DNA from: Acetobacterium wieringae
GTDB lineage: Bacteria; Bacillota; Clostridia; Eubacteriales; Eubacteriaceae
Direction of reading: 5' to 3'
Length of the DNA: 64,000 nucleotides
NCBI RefSeq assembly: GCF_026646375.1
Contig: NZ_JAIPPU010000001.1
Location: 1 to 64,000 of the forward strand
The notes below the pieces were generated by a model that searched no databases, was not told where the DNA came from, and saw only the letters and a program-made list of their open reading frames with translations. A program made the translations under genes and the position numbers. This document shows positions 38,175-47,526 of this stretch, one piece after another (within the stretch, counting starts at the first letter, position 1; every line of letters starts with the position of its first letter).

Positions 38175-40628
38175 TTAAAATGTTGGCCATTCTTTCTTAA
38201 GGACTTTTTCTACAAAAGTTCGGGCCAGCTGCTCGTCAAATTGCTGGCCGGCGCATTTTTTAATTTCGATGATCGCCTCTTCATCAGTCAAGGCCCGGCA
38301 GTAGGGACGTTCGGTGGTCATCGTGCAATAGGCATCAGCAATGGCAATGATCCGACCTTGCAAGGTTATTTCATTGGCTTTCAGGCCTTTGGGGTAGCCC
38401 TTGCCATCCCAGCGCTCATGGTGCTCCAGCACAAATTTGGCAATCTCAGCCAATTCATTGACAGAACGGAGAATATGATAGCCGATTTCAGGGTGGCGCT
38501 TGATTTCGGCCCATTCGGCATCGCTTAGTTTTTCAGACTTGTTTAAAATGGCGGTATCGATGGCAATTTCACCAATATCATGACGCAATCCGGCCAGACC
38601 AAGCTGATTGAGCGCTTCCGATTCGAAACCCAGTTCCTGGCCAATGGCCTGGCAGTAATCACAGACTAATTGGGAATGAATCACCTCCTGGTGGTTGCGT
38701 TCGTAAATAGAGTTGACAATCAGTTCGATGGTGGCTTTTTTGATGCTGGGACTGATGGTCAGTTTATGTTGATACATGGCATCTTCGGCGCGCTTAAAAA
38801 CATCATTCAGATCATCATGCGGATCGGTTTTAATGGCATAGCCCATCGAAACAGAGAGGATGATGTTATCAATTCGGACCTTGCTGATCGCAGCATTGAG
38901 TCGCTTGATTATACTTTCGACACTGTTGCGGTCAGTTTTTGAAAAGAGGATCACAAACTCATCACCGCCCACCCGTGAGGCAATTTCATCGTGGCGGCAT
39001 TCACTTTTTAAGATCTGGGCAAATTCTATTAAAATCTTGTCCCCCATTTGGTGGCCATAGGCATCATTAATCAGCTTGAGCCCGTTCACATCTGCCATAA
39101 TCAGGGCAATTGGCAGGTTGCGCAGGGTGTCCAGACGAAGAAGCTCTTCTTCATAAAAACGACGATTGTAGAGTCCGGTTAACTGATCATGATAGCTTAA
39201 GTAAAGCACTTTTTCTTCAGCTTTTTTACGTTTTTCAATATTGCGGCTGACCCCGACCAGCTCAATATCGCCGCTACTGTGGTAGCGGTATTTGGTCGAA
39301 ACCTCGACCCAGATCAGACTGCCATTTTTACACGGCTGTTGGATTTCAATCAGGTAGGTATTGGGGGCTGTGGGGTTGGCAATAAACGTTTTGACATTTT
39401 TCTGCAGATCCGCCCGGACGCGTTGAAGCGAGTCGGCCGTCATTGAGTCAGCCAAATTTTCGGCCATCGCCTCTTCGGGCGTAAGACCCCGCAGCTGAAA
39501 AATTGAGGGGCTCATATAGGTAAATGTGTTATGGGTAAGATTGAAAAGCCAAATCACATCAGAGGCGAACTCCGTCAGAAAACGGTATTTTTCTTCGCTC
39601 TTAATCAGCGCCAATTCAGCGTTTTTGCGGTCGGTGATATCGTTAATAATGCTGATGATGTGAGGGGTGTTGTTCATCATGATAATTTTGGCAGAAACGG
39701 AACAAATGCGGATATCTTTATTTTTGGTTCGAAAATTCAGTTCGTAGTCATCAACGGACTGATTGTCGGTGATGGCTTTGAGCAGCTTTTCCCGGTCGGT
39801 AGGCTGTTCGTATAGATTTAGCTCCAATAAACTCTTGTTTTCAACTTCTTCCCGGGAGAAACCCGTAAAATTTAAAAAGCCAAGATTGAAATTGATAATT
39901 TTGCCGTTGGGCAGACTGGTGATCAGGCTGGCATCGGGACTGAGGTTAAAGATTTGCTCAAACTGTTCCTTGGCAGTGCGAATATCGGCACTCATCCGTT
40001 CATTGTTCATAACAATAAAAGTGAAGGTCACAATGATGTTAATAATAAAGGCTCCGGAAAAAGAAAGAATTTGAAAAAGCGTTGGCGTCAGGGCATTATT
40101 TATCGGTGGGGAAAACAATGCATAAATGCCTCTTAACCCGGAAAAAACACTGATTATCGTAAACATCATAAAGAGCAGCGAAATTTGGCGGGGGAACGGA
40201 GGCTTTCGAATAGTGAAAAGCGTAGCAGCAATCAGCAGAGCAATTGTACCAAAAGATAAATAAAGAAAAAAGATGCGTAGCGAAATGCTGTTAAATACAA
40301 ACGCAAAATAGATAAGCGAGACCAGACAAAATCCAAAAACAATAGGCGGAAGCCATTTATTTTCCGGCAGACCTAAATAATTCACCAGGCCCAGATACTG
40401 AAAAATCAGCGCCAGTAGAAGCAAAGCGTTTCCAATCACAACTGTGACCAGAACATTGGCGCTATTGCCCTGAAGCATCACAAAAAGAAACCCCAGGGCA
40501 AAAAAGGAGCAGCTGGCTCCAAAGTGATCAACGCCAGGATATTTGGAAGACAAAAAAAAGATAAAGATTGCCTGAAAAATGCTGGAAATAACTAAAATCA
40601 GGGCAATGGTAGCCAGATCGATATTCAT
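38175..40628 (-). CDS. 7TM-PAS-GGDEF-HD-GYP cyclic di-GMP protein
   Basis: An 817-residue membrane sensor with about seven N-terminal helices (1-215), two PAS domains (about 220-340 and 345-465), GGDEF and HD-GYP domains. The GGDEF core RVGGDEFVIL is intact. HD-GYP motifs LRHDIGE and HHERWDGKGYP are also intact, so both synthesis and breakdown of cyclic di-GMP are possible in one chain. The inhibitory site reads RHDE rather than RxxD. GAGAGGCAACT precedes the ATG. The PAS domains probably bind a small ligand or redox group; none is identifiable. Confidence 0.92.
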   Translation of the reverse strand: MNIDLATIALILVISSIFQAIFIFFLSSKYPGVDHFGASCSFFALGFLFVMLQGNSANVLVTVVIGNALLLLALIFQYLGLVNYLGLPENKWLPPIVFGFCLVSLIYFAFVFNSISLRIFFLYLSFGTIALLIAATLFTIRKPPFPRQISLLFMMFTIISVFSGLRGIYALFSPPINNALTPTLFQILSFSGAFIINIIVTFTFIVMNNERMSADIRTAKEQFEQIFNLSPDASLITSLPNGKIINFNLGFLNFTGFSREEVENKSLLELNLYEQPTDREKLLKAITDNQSVDDYELNFRTKNKDIRICSVSAKIIMMNNTPHIISIINDITDRKNAELALIKSEEKYRFLTEFASDVIWLFNLTHNTFTYMSPSIFQLRGLTPEEAMAENLADSMTADSLQRVRADLQKNVKTFIANPTAPNTYLIEIQQPCKNGSLIWVEVSTKYRYHSSGDIELVGVSRNIEKRKKAEEKVLYLSYHDQLTGLYNRRFYEEELLRLDTLRNLPIALIMADVNGLKLINDAYGHQMGDKILIEFAQILKSECRHDEIASRVGGDEFVILFSKTDRNSVESIIKRLNAAISKVRIDNIILSVSMGYAIKTDPHDDLNDVFKRAEDAMYQHKLTISPSIKKATIELIVNSIYERNHQEVIHSQLVCDYCQAIGQELGFESEALNQLGLAGLRHDIGEIAIDTAILNKSEKLSDAEWAEIKRHPEIGYHILRSVNELAEIAKFVLEHHERWDGKGYPKGLKANEITLQGRIIAIADAYCTMTTERPYCRALTDEEAIIEIKKCAGQQFDEQLARTFVEKVLKKEWPTF

Positions 40629-40756
40629 AGTTGCCTCTCATTGGATGAAGACGGATCACGTGTAACGACAGATGCCCGCATTTTAAAAAAGGATTATTAA
40701 TGATTATTATATCCCGATTTGATAAAAAGAAACATCGATCATCAAAAATGCTAATA

Positions 40757-40821
40757 TGAAAATGATTTTCAAATTACTTTGACAGCAGTGGGATTTTGCT
40801 GTAATATGAAAATGATTTTCA
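40757..40821 (+). promoter_or_regulatory. Zur/Fur-type promoter with two identical operators
   Basis: TGAAAAT-G-ATTTTCA, a perfect 7-1-7 palindrome, occurs at 40757-40771 and again at 40807-40821. A strong promoter lies between: TTGACA (40779-40784), 17 bp, TAATAT (40802-40807), whose last base touches the second operator. The first genes downstream are a Fur-family regulator and a zinc importer, so Zur self-control is likely. Confidence 0.85.
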
Positions 40822-40845
40822 AATTCATTTTATGCGGGGGATGAA

Positions 40846-41280
40846 ATGGTAAAACCGTCTTACTACAAAACGAAGCAACAGGATACGATCCTGAAATATT
40901 TAATTTCCAAAAAAAATCAGCACATTACCGTCAATATGATAGCCGAATTTTTAGAAAAGCAGGGCACACCGGTGGGTGTGACGACCATTTATCGCCATCT
41001 TGACAAGTTGGTGGAACAGGGCGAACTGCAAAAATATATCATCGATGGAGTAACCAGCGCCTGTTTTCAGTATATCGGCGATGAAACCCATTGCCATGAA
41101 CATTTTCATTTGAAATGCGAAAACTGTGGAACCCTGATTCATCTGGAATGTGGCTATATGAATGATCTCTACACCCATGTGCTAAACCACCACGCCTTTG
41201 ATATTAATTCATTCAAAACAGTTTTTTATGGTTTATGTAAAAGCTGTTCAGATAAAAAAAACCATACGGAGGCATTATGA
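40846..41280 (+). CDS. zur: Fur-family regulator, probably zinc-responsive (Zur)
   Basis: A 144-residue regulator. The N-terminal winged helix (about 1-85) is followed by a metal-binding domain with HCHEHFHLKCENCG, HLECGYM and a C-terminal CKSC, two CxxC pairs for structural zinc plus histidines for the sensing site. Genomic order (znuACB directly after) and paired operators indicate Zur rather than Fur or PerR; this is inferred. Its product should repress the operon when zinc is sufficient. It overlaps the next gene by four bases. Confidence 0.85.
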   Translation: MVKPSYYKTKQQDTILKYLISKKNQHITVNMIAEFLEKQGTPVGVTTIYRHLDKLVEQGELQKYIIDGVTSACFQYIGDETHCHEHFHLKCENCGTLIHLECGYMNDLYTHVLNHHAFDINSFKTVFYGLCKSCSDKKNHTEAL

Positions 41281-42266
41281 TGCGAAAAAGGATTGTTGCT
41301 TTTATTGTCCTACTAATTTTGGCAGTGGGTGTAACCGGCTGTACCCAGAATACGTCGGCAAAAAATGTTGATCGTGCAGGAAAGCTCAGCATTGTCACGA
41401 CTATTTTTCCCGTTTATGATTTTGCCAGAGCGATTGCCGGGGATCAGGCTGAGTTGACGATGCTGGTAAAACCTGCGGCAGAAGTCCATTCCTATGATCC
41501 GTCACCGGCAGATATAATAAAAATTCAGGAAGCGGATGTATTTATCTACATTGGCGGCGAAAATGATGCCTGGGTCAATAGCATTTTGGAATCCATGGAT
41601 ACCAGCAATAAGAAAATTATTCGGCTGATGGATGCGGTTAACCCGGTTGAAGAGGAAACGGTGGAAGGGATGGAGGCTGAAGAAGAGGAAGTGGTTGCTG
41701 AAACGAATAAAACCGCCTCAACAGAAGAAATTGAGTATGACGAACATATTTGGACCTCACCTAAAAATGCCATCTTAATGGTTAATGAAATTGCTGCTGC
41801 ACTGGCTGAAATTGATACCCAAAATGCTGCTGTCTATACCCAAAATGCCGATAACTATACGGCCCAGATTCAGGCCGTGGATGATGAAATCGCTGGAATT
41901 GTGGCAGCCGCTCCCAATAAACTGCTGGTCTTTGGGGATCGCTTTCCGTTCCGATACTTTGTTGATGAATTCGGGCTTGACTATAAAGCCGCATTTCCCG
42001 GTTGTAGTATCGATACCGAGGCCAGTGCGGGCACCTTGGCTTATCTGATGAACACCATCAAAGAGAATAATATTAAGTATGTTTATTATATCGAGCTCAG
42101 CAATCAGAACATTGCCAAAGCCATCAGCGAACAAACCGGAGCTGGGCTGCTGCAACTGCATTCGGCTCATAATGTGACAAAGGACGATTTTGATGCTGGT
42201 GCAACCTATGTTTCAATTATGCAGCAAAATGTCGAAAACCTGCGAAAGGGGTTGACCAACCAATGA
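41277..42266 (+). CDS. znuA: Zinc-binding lipoprotein of the ABC importer (ZnuA type)
   Basis: A 329-residue cluster A-I metal-binding protein. The lipobox GVTGCTQ puts the lipid-bearing cysteine at residue 22. Metal ligands are suggested by the conserved HSYDPSP, by EHIWTSPKN and by the C-terminal segments. In place of the usual His-rich loop there is a strongly acidic loop (EEETVEGMEAEEEE). Zinc is preferred from context, and manganese cannot be excluded. GGAGG precedes the ATG. Confidence 0.86.
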   Translation: MMRKRIVAFIVLLILAVGVTGCTQNTSAKNVDRAGKLSIVTTIFPVYDFARAIAGDQAELTMLVKPAAEVHSYDPSPADIIKIQEADVFIYIGGENDAWVNSILESMDTSNKKIIRLMDAVNPVEEETVEGMEAEEEEVVAETNKTASTEEIEYDEHIWTSPKNAILMVNEIAAALAEIDTQNAAVYTQNADNYTAQIQAVDDEIAGIVAAAPNKLLVFGDRFPFRYFVDEFGLDYKAAFPGCSIDTEASAGTLAYLMNTIKENNIKYVYYIELSNQNIAKAISEQTGAGLLQLHSAHNVTKDDFDAGATYVSIMQQNVENLRKGLTNQ

Positions 42267-42964
42267 AACTAATTTCCTGTGAAGGGGTCACCATCGGATA
42301 TGATGGACAACGGGCTGTAAACAAGGTCAGCTTTGATCTGGAGCAGGGTGACTATCTTTGTATTGTGGGCGAAAATGGTTCCGGAAAAAGTACCCTAGTA
42401 AAAGGTCTGTTGGGGTTGATTAAACCTCAGGAGGGCAGCATCACCTTTAATGGCATTGCGCCAAATGAAATCGGCTATTTGCCGCAACAGACGGTGATTC
42501 AGCGGGACTTTCCGGCCAGCGTTGGTGAGGTGGTAATTTCCGGCTGCCTTAATCGGCGCGGGCTGTTGCCGTTTTACTCCCGGGCCGAAAAAGATCGGGC
42601 TGCGGATAAAATGAAGCAGCTGAGTATCACCGAGATTCAAAAGAAATCCTATCGGGACTTGTCAGGCGGCCAGCAGCAGCGGGTGTTGCTGGCCCGGGCC
42701 CTCTGTGCCACTGAAAAACTGCTGCTGTTGGATGAGCCGGTTTCCGGTCTGGATCCGGTGATGACCGCCGATTTGTATCAACTGGTAGCAGAGCTTAATC
42801 AAACCCGGGGAATCACGGTCTTAATGGTTTCTCATGATCTGGAAAGTGCCCTTGAGTATGGCAATAAAATATTGCATATGAAAACCGAAACGGCTTTCTT
42901 TGGTTCAACTGCCGATTACCTTAAAACGGAGCTGTGCCAGCGGATGATGGGGGCTAAGCTATGA
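42263..42964 (+). CDS. znuC: Zinc ABC transporter ATPase (ZnuC type)
   Basis: A 233-residue ATPase with Walker A GENGSGKST, Q-loop YLPQQT, signature LSGGQQQR, Walker B LLLDEPVSGLD and switch SHDLESA. Length and motifs fit metal importers. It overlaps its neighbours by four bases on both sides (ATGA), so the three subunits are made together. Confidence 0.88.
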   Translation: MKLISCEGVTIGYDGQRAVNKVSFDLEQGDYLCIVGENGSGKSTLVKGLLGLIKPQEGSITFNGIAPNEIGYLPQQTVIQRDFPASVGEVVISGCLNRRGLLPFYSRAEKDRAADKMKQLSITEIQKKSYRDLSGGQQQRVLLARALCATEKLLLLDEPVSGLDPVMTADLYQLVAELNQTRGITVLMVSHDLESALEYGNKILHMKTETAFFGSTADYLKTELCQRMMGAKL

Positions 42965-43782
42965 TTGAATTGCTGACTGGATTATTGTCTTACACCTTTG
43001 TAGTCAGAGCCCTGATTGTTGGGGTTTTGGTGTCGCTGTGTGCCGCCCTGTTGGGTGTCAGCCTGGTGCTAAAACGCTATTCAATGATCGGGGATGGTTT
43101 GTCCCATGTCGGTTTTGGAGCTCTGGCCCTGGCGATGGCGTTAAATCTGTCGCCCCTGGAAGTGGCAATTCCGGTGGTGGCGGTGGCCGCCTTTGTGCTG
43201 CTACGTATCAGTGAAAATAGCCGGATCAAAGGCGATGCGGCGATTGCCCTGATTTCCAGCAGTTCACTGGCCATTGGGGTGATGATCATTTCCTACACAT
43301 CAGGGATGAATGCCGATACCAGCAATTATATGTTTGGGAGTATTCTGGCGATGAGCAAAAGCGATGTCATTCTCAGTGTGGCGGTTTCGATTGTGGTAAT
43401 CGTATTGTATGTATTGTTTTACAATAAAATTTTTGCCGTCACCTTTGATGAAAGTTTCACTCGAGCCACCGGCACCAATGCCAGCCGTTATAATACCCTG
43501 ATTGCTTTGTTAACGGCAATGACGATCGTGGTGGGAATGCGGATGATGGGTGCGCTGTTAATTTCCAGTCTGATAATCTTTCCGGCGCTGACATCAATGC
43601 GCTTGTTTAAAACCTTTAAGCAGGTGGTAATCAGTTCAGCTATTTTATCGGTGATCTGTTTTGTGGTGGGAATTGTCCTGTCCTTTATTTTCTCTTTTCC
43701 TACTGGTGCCAGCGTGGTCGTGATCAATTTGCTGATGTTTAGCGTTTTTTCAGCCATTGGTCTGTTTAAAAAAAAGCGTTAG
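42961..43782 (+). CDS. znuB: Zinc ABC transporter permease (ZnuB type)
   Basis: A 273-residue permease of the ABC-3 family with about eight helices. The segments GVSLVLKRYSMIGDGLSHVGFGALA and GMRMMGALLISSLIIFPA are typical. It completes the ZnuABC importer. It is followed by AGGAGG and the EamA-type gene, 15 bp downstream, which is probably co-transcribed. Confidence 0.88.
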   Translation: MIELLTGLLSYTFVVRALIVGVLVSLCAALLGVSLVLKRYSMIGDGLSHVGFGALALAMALNLSPLEVAIPVVAVAAFVLLRISENSRIKGDAAIALISSSSLAIGVMIISYTSGMNADTSNYMFGSILAMSKSDVILSVAVSIVVIVLYVLFYNKIFAVTFDESFTRATGTNASRYNTLIALLTAMTIVVGMRMMGALLISSLIIFPALTSMRLFKTFKQVVISSAILSVICFVVGIVLSFIFSFPTGASVVVINLLMFSVFSAIGLFKKKR

Positions 43783-43797
43783 GAGGTTTAGTGATCG

Positions 43798-44844
43798 ATG
43801 AAAAAAAATACTGCGGTGGTGTATGCCATTCTGGCAGCGCTGCTTTTTGGGATGAATGCGCCTTTTTCAAAGCTCTTGCTGGAAGAAATAGATCCTTTGT
43901 TTCTGGCGGCGCTTTTATATCTGGGCGCAGGGCTGGGGATGACCATTCTGACAGCCTTAAACAAAACCCGGCGAACAGCGTCCAAAGAAGCCAGACTCAC
44001 AAAAAAGGAACTGCCAGCGGTCATTATGATGATTTTACTGGATATTGCGGCACCGATATTATTATTGCTGGGAATCAGTCTGACCAATTCCAGTACGGCT
44101 GCCCTGCTTGGTAATTTTGAGATTGCCGCAACCTCAATAATTGCGATGATTTTCTTTAAAGAAGCCATTGGTAAACGGATGTGGATGGCCATTGGCTTTA
44201 TTTCCCTGGCCAGCATCATCCTGACAATAAGTGATGCGACGACGATTAACTTATCGATTGGGGCAGTTTTTGTGATTCTTGCGTGTATCTGTTGGGGATT
44301 TGAAAATAACTGTACCCGGAATTTATCAATCAAAGATCCGGTTCAGGTGGTTGTCCTTAAAGGGTTCGGTTCAGGGCTGGGTGCGCTGCTGATTGCCGCA
44401 ATCTGGGGCGAGCTGTCAGGCTCCCTTCTTTATATCATTCTGGCCATGTCCTTAGGCTTTGTTGCGTATGGTTTGAGTATTTTTTTCTATGTCAAAGCCC
44501 AGCGGGGGCTGGGAGCCTCCAGAACCAGTGCCTACTATGCGGCGGCTCCGTTTATGGGGGTTCTGATATCCTGGCTGGTACTTAAGGAACCGATCACTGT
44601 TTCGTTTCTAATGGCCCTGGCTATTATGCTTCTGGGAACCTGGCTGGCCTTGTCAGAAGATCACGAACATGCCCATACGCATCTTGAAGAGACGCATGAT
44701 CACAGTCATAACCATGATGATGAGCACCATCTTCATACGGATCATCCGCCGGTTAAAGGCGAGCATTGTCATGAGCATACCCACAATAATACGGTACACA
44801 GCCATTGCCATCTGCCGGATGTGCATCATCGGCATTTGCATTAA
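43798..44844 (+). CDS. EamA/DMT transporter with histidine-rich C-terminal tail
   Basis: A 348-residue membrane protein with ten predicted helices in two EamA repeats (about 5-140 and 155-285), followed by a cytoplasmic tail of about 60 residues. The tail contains more than twenty histidines, in runs such as HEHAHTH, HDHSHNH and VHHRHLH, plus two cysteines. EamA proteins usually export metabolites; such a tail would bind zinc or nickel. It is the last gene of the Zur-type operon. It may move zinc or a zinc ligand, or store metal at the membrane, which is inference. AGGAGG is upstream of the ATG. Confidence 0.85.
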   Translation: MKKNTAVVYAILAALLFGMNAPFSKLLLEEIDPLFLAALLYLGAGLGMTILTALNKTRRTASKEARLTKKELPAVIMMILLDIAAPILLLLGISLTNSSTAALLGNFEIAATSIIAMIFFKEAIGKRMWMAIGFISLASIILTISDATTINLSIGAVFVILACICWGFENNCTRNLSIKDPVQVVVLKGFGSGLGALLIAAIWGELSGSLLYIILAMSLGFVAYGLSIFFYVKAQRGLGASRTSAYYAAAPFMGVLISWLVLKEPITVSFLMALAIMLLGTWLALSEDHEHAHTHLEETHDHSHNHDDEHHLHTDHPPVKGEHCHEHTHNNTVHSHCHLPDVHHRHLH

Positions 44845-44879
44845 AGTTACCGGAAAAGTGTTATTAAACTACACAAAAA

Positions 44880-44921
44880 AACTTAGCCATTCTGCGAGTA
44901 GCAGCCATGGCTAAGTTTTTT
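44880..44921 (+). terminator. Intrinsic terminator of the zinc operon
   Basis: AACTTAGCCAT (44880-44890) pairs with ATGGCTAAGTT (44907-44917), followed by T-rich sequence. It also lies beside the converging TetR gene and may work in both directions. Confidence 0.88.
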
Positions 44922-44946
44922 ATTTGCAGGAGATATAAATAATCAA

Positions 44947-45606
44947 TTAAACAACCCGGAAATATGGTTTAATCTCAAAAGGGATTAATTGCAAAATGCG
45001 TTTGCTTTCAGCAATGATCTCATCAATACGGTTTTCTTCAATGTGCATCAGGACAAAATGAAGGCTGGTCAGATAGTCCAGGCATTCTTCCAGAGAACAG
45101 TTAAACTCACCATTGGCATAAGCTAATTTAACCGCTAAGGAGGAAGCCATGGCCGATCGGGCAATCATTGATATTTCATCGGGACAGCGTTTTAGTTTCA
45201 AGCCATAGTGGCGGTCGTGGATTTTATAAAGATGAACAGCACTTCGGGCAAAGGTATCTTCATGCTTTTCATCGGCGTGCTCCCTAACAAAGCGCATGAC
45301 ATTAGGATCACACAGGTGTAGCCGATCATATAAACGAATTTCCACTGCGGTACTCACCTGTAAATCAGTTTCTCTTTCTCGAAAATATTCCAAATAAAGT
45401 TTTAATGCCACATTATTTTTGTGCTCAATTAGAAATTTTTCAGTCACTTCCCGGGCTAAATTCGATTTTGATTTGAAATGATAGGTTATTAAGGGTTTGG
45501 TAATTTTGCAGATATCTGCGATTTGATCCAGATAGGTAGCCGTATAGCCTTGCTCATAGAAAAGTTTGGTGGCAGTCTGGAGGATGTTTTCTTTTTGATT
45601 TTTCAT
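44947..45606 (-). CDS. TetR-family regulator of the methyltransferase operon
   Basis: A 219-residue regulator with an N-terminal TetR helix-turn-helix (TYLDQIADICKITKPLITYHFKSK) and a helical C-terminal effector domain. The frame extends to 45651, but AAGAGAGAC lies just before the ATG at 45606, whereas no site precedes the upstream ATG. It is transcribed away from the methyltransferase genes. Palindromes TTTACCGGTAAA in the shared intergenic region are probable operators. The inducer may be the methylated substrate. Confidence 0.85.
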   Translation of the reverse strand: MKNQKENILQTATKLFYEQGYTATYLDQIADICKITKPLITYHFKSKSNLAREVTEKFLIEHKNNVALKLYLEYFRERETDLQVSTAVEIRLYDRLHLCDPNVMRFVREHADEKHEDTFARSAVHLYKIHDRHYGLKLKRCPDEISMIARSAMASSLAVKLAYANGEFNCSLEECLDYLTSLHFVLMHIEENRIDEIIAESKRILQLIPFEIKPYFRVV

Positions 45607-45690
45607 TGGCGTCTCTCTTTGTTTGATTAATTTATTGTAGCGTTTAATCATGGGGAGATCAAGGCAAAACTAGAAAGTGAAGAAAAAAAC

Positions 45691-45759
45691 TTTACCGGTA
45701 AAATAATGATTGACAATTCGTAAAAATAATACTATACTGCAATTACTTTACCGGTTAAA
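45691..45759 (+). promoter_or_regulatory. Promoter of the methyltransferase operon bracketed by TetR-type operators
   Basis: TTGACA (45710-45715), 17 bp, TATACT (45733-45738). The palindrome TTTACCGGTAAA is at 45691-45702, and TTTACCGGTTAAA at 45747-45759 covers the predicted start. The arrangement suggests repression of the downstream genes, perhaps with DNA looping, and it may also govern the tetR gene. Confidence 0.82.
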
Positions 45760-45924
45760 TTCAAACGGATCAAAAAAAGAATGGTGCAAAATAAAGCGGA
45801 CAGTGAAACGTGGCGGAGAGTAGGCATCATAATAGGGTTGTAAACGTTGATCACCCGGGAAATTTTTAGAACGTGTGAAATCGGTTTCGAGTAAAAAACC
45901 AGCACGTTAAAGAAGGAGTAAAAA

Positions 45925-46722
45925 ATGATTATTATTGGCGAAAAAATTAACGGCGCCATTCCCTCAACCGGGAAGGCAATTGCGGAAAAAGATGCCGAGT
46001 TTATCCGAAACCTGGCCATCAAGCAGGCGGAAGCCGGAGCTGATTTTATCGATGTCTGTGCCTCAGTGGATGATGACATCGAACTGGAAACGATGAAATG
46101 GTTAATTGACATCGTTCAGGATGCCGTGGACACACCAATTGCGGTGGATAGCCCGAATGTCTATACTTGCATTGAATCAATGAAATACTGCAATAAGCCA
46201 GGACTGTTCAACTCGGTTTCATTAGAAGGTGACAAAGTCGATGTGGCTTTTAAGGTGTTGGCTGATACCAAATGGGAATGCGTGGCTTTGCTTAACAGTG
46301 ACAAGGGTATCCCTAAAACCGCCAAGGATCGTCTGGAAGTGTTTGGTGACTTAATGGCAAAATGCAAAGAATACAATATCGATCCATCCCGCATGCACAT
46401 CGATCCTTTGATTGAAATGCTGTGTACATCAGAAGATGGTATTACCATGGTTACTGAAGTAATCCGCGAAATTAAAAAACAATATCCAACCATTCATGTC
46501 ACCGGTGCCGTCAGCAATATTTCCTTCAACCTGCCAGCCCGTCGGATTGCCAATCAGGCCTTTGCGGTTTTGGCCATGAGTGCCGGAATGGACAGCTTTA
46601 TTCTCGATCCCCTGAACAAGGATATGATGGGAATGCTCTATGCCACTGAAGCAATGATGGGTGAAGATGAATACTGTATGGAATATATTGGCGCGTTCCG
46701 TGAAGGTATTTTCGTAAAATAA
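45925..46722 (+). CDS. Methyltetrahydrofolate:corrinoid protein methyltransferase (MT II)
   Basis: A 265-residue pterin-binding TIM-barrel enzyme related to AcsE and to the MT II component of O-demethylases. The start MIIIGEKINGAIP, the pterin-contacting GADFIDVCAS and the VDSPN stretch are typical. It should move a methyl group between the corrinoid protein and tetrahydrofolate, so feeding the Wood-Ljungdahl pathway. It comes first in a three-gene operon with its corrinoid protein and a UroD-like methyltransferase. AAGGAG precedes the ATG. Confidence 0.86.
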   Translation: MIIIGEKINGAIPSTGKAIAEKDAEFIRNLAIKQAEAGADFIDVCASVDDDIELETMKWLIDIVQDAVDTPIAVDSPNVYTCIESMKYCNKPGLFNSVSLEGDKVDVAFKVLADTKWECVALLNSDKGIPKTAKDRLEVFGDLMAKCKEYNIDPSRMHIDPLIEMLCTSEDGITMVTEVIREIKKQYPTIHVTGAVSNISFNLPARRIANQAFAVLAMSAGMDSFILDPLNKDMMGMLYATEAMMGEDEYCMEYIGAFREGIFVK

Positions 46723-46831
46723 ATAACAGCTAAAACAGGTTACAACAAAACCCGTTACTCACACAGGTTCCGGGTGGTTAAATAAAAATAAGTGCATTGC
46801 ATTTAAATCAAAAATCAAGGAGAAATTGAAG

Positions 46832-47461
46832 ATGTCAAAAATTGAAGATGTAAAAGTATTGGTCGAAACAGGTAAATCGAAGAAGGTTGCTGCAGCCGTT
46901 CAGGAAGCACTGGATGCTGGTGATAAAGCGCAGGATATTCTGGATGCAATGATCGCTTCCATGGGTGTGGTTGGGGATAAATTCTCATCTGGCGAAATCT
47001 TTGTTCCAGAAATGTTAATTGCTGCTAAAGCGATGTCAAAAGGCGTCGAAGTATTAAAACCAGTCATGGCTGGAGATGGATCCAGCTCACTGGGTACCTG
47101 TATTATGGGAACCGTTGCTGGAGACCTTCACGATATCGGCAAAAACCTGGTTGTGATGATGCTTGAAAGTGCCGGATTTGATATGGTTGACCTGGGCGTC
47201 GACGTACCAGCAGATAAGTTTGTTGAAGCTGTAAAAGAAAATAACAATGTGGTTCTGGTTGCCTGTTCAGGTCTGTTAACAACCACCATGCCAGCGTTAA
47301 AAGAAGCAGTCCAAACCATTAAAGCGGCTTATCCTGACATGAAGGTCATTGTTGGTGGTGCGCCAGTTACTCAGGAATATGCCACTGAAATCGGTGCGGA
47401 CGGTTATGCTCCAGACGCTGGTAGCTCCGCAGCCAAAGCCAAAGAACTGATTGGCGCTTAA
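46832..47461 (+). CDS. Corrinoid protein of a methyltransferase system
   Basis: A 209-residue two-domain protein: an N-terminal helical cap (about 1-85) and a Rossmann-like cobalamin domain. The motif DLHDIGKNLV gives the lower-ligand histidine, followed by SGLLTTTMP and GGAPVT. It carries the methyl group on cobalt. A TTG at 46826 is in frame but only three bases from AAGGAG, so ATG 46832 is the likely start. It sits between genes for MT II and MT I; a reductive activator is not in the window. Confidence 0.9.
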   Translation: MSKIEDVKVLVETGKSKKVAAAVQEALDAGDKAQDILDAMIASMGVVGDKFSSGEIFVPEMLIAAKAMSKGVEVLKPVMAGDGSSSLGTCIMGTVAGDLHDIGKNLVVMMLESAGFDMVDLGVDVPADKFVEAVKENNNVVLVACSGLLTTTMPALKEAVQTIKAAYPDMKVIVGGAPVTQEYATEIGADGYAPDAGSSAAKAKELIGA

Positions 47462-47526
47462 TTTAAATACACATCAAAGCTTAATTAATTGAGTAGTTGC
47501 TAAAAATAGCAGACAAAGGAGAAATT

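Noticed and set aside
43791-44114. A second plus-strand frame at the start of the EamA gene
   Set aside because: It shares the sequence of the EamA gene in another frame, where the membrane protein is clear; no ribosome binding site of its own.
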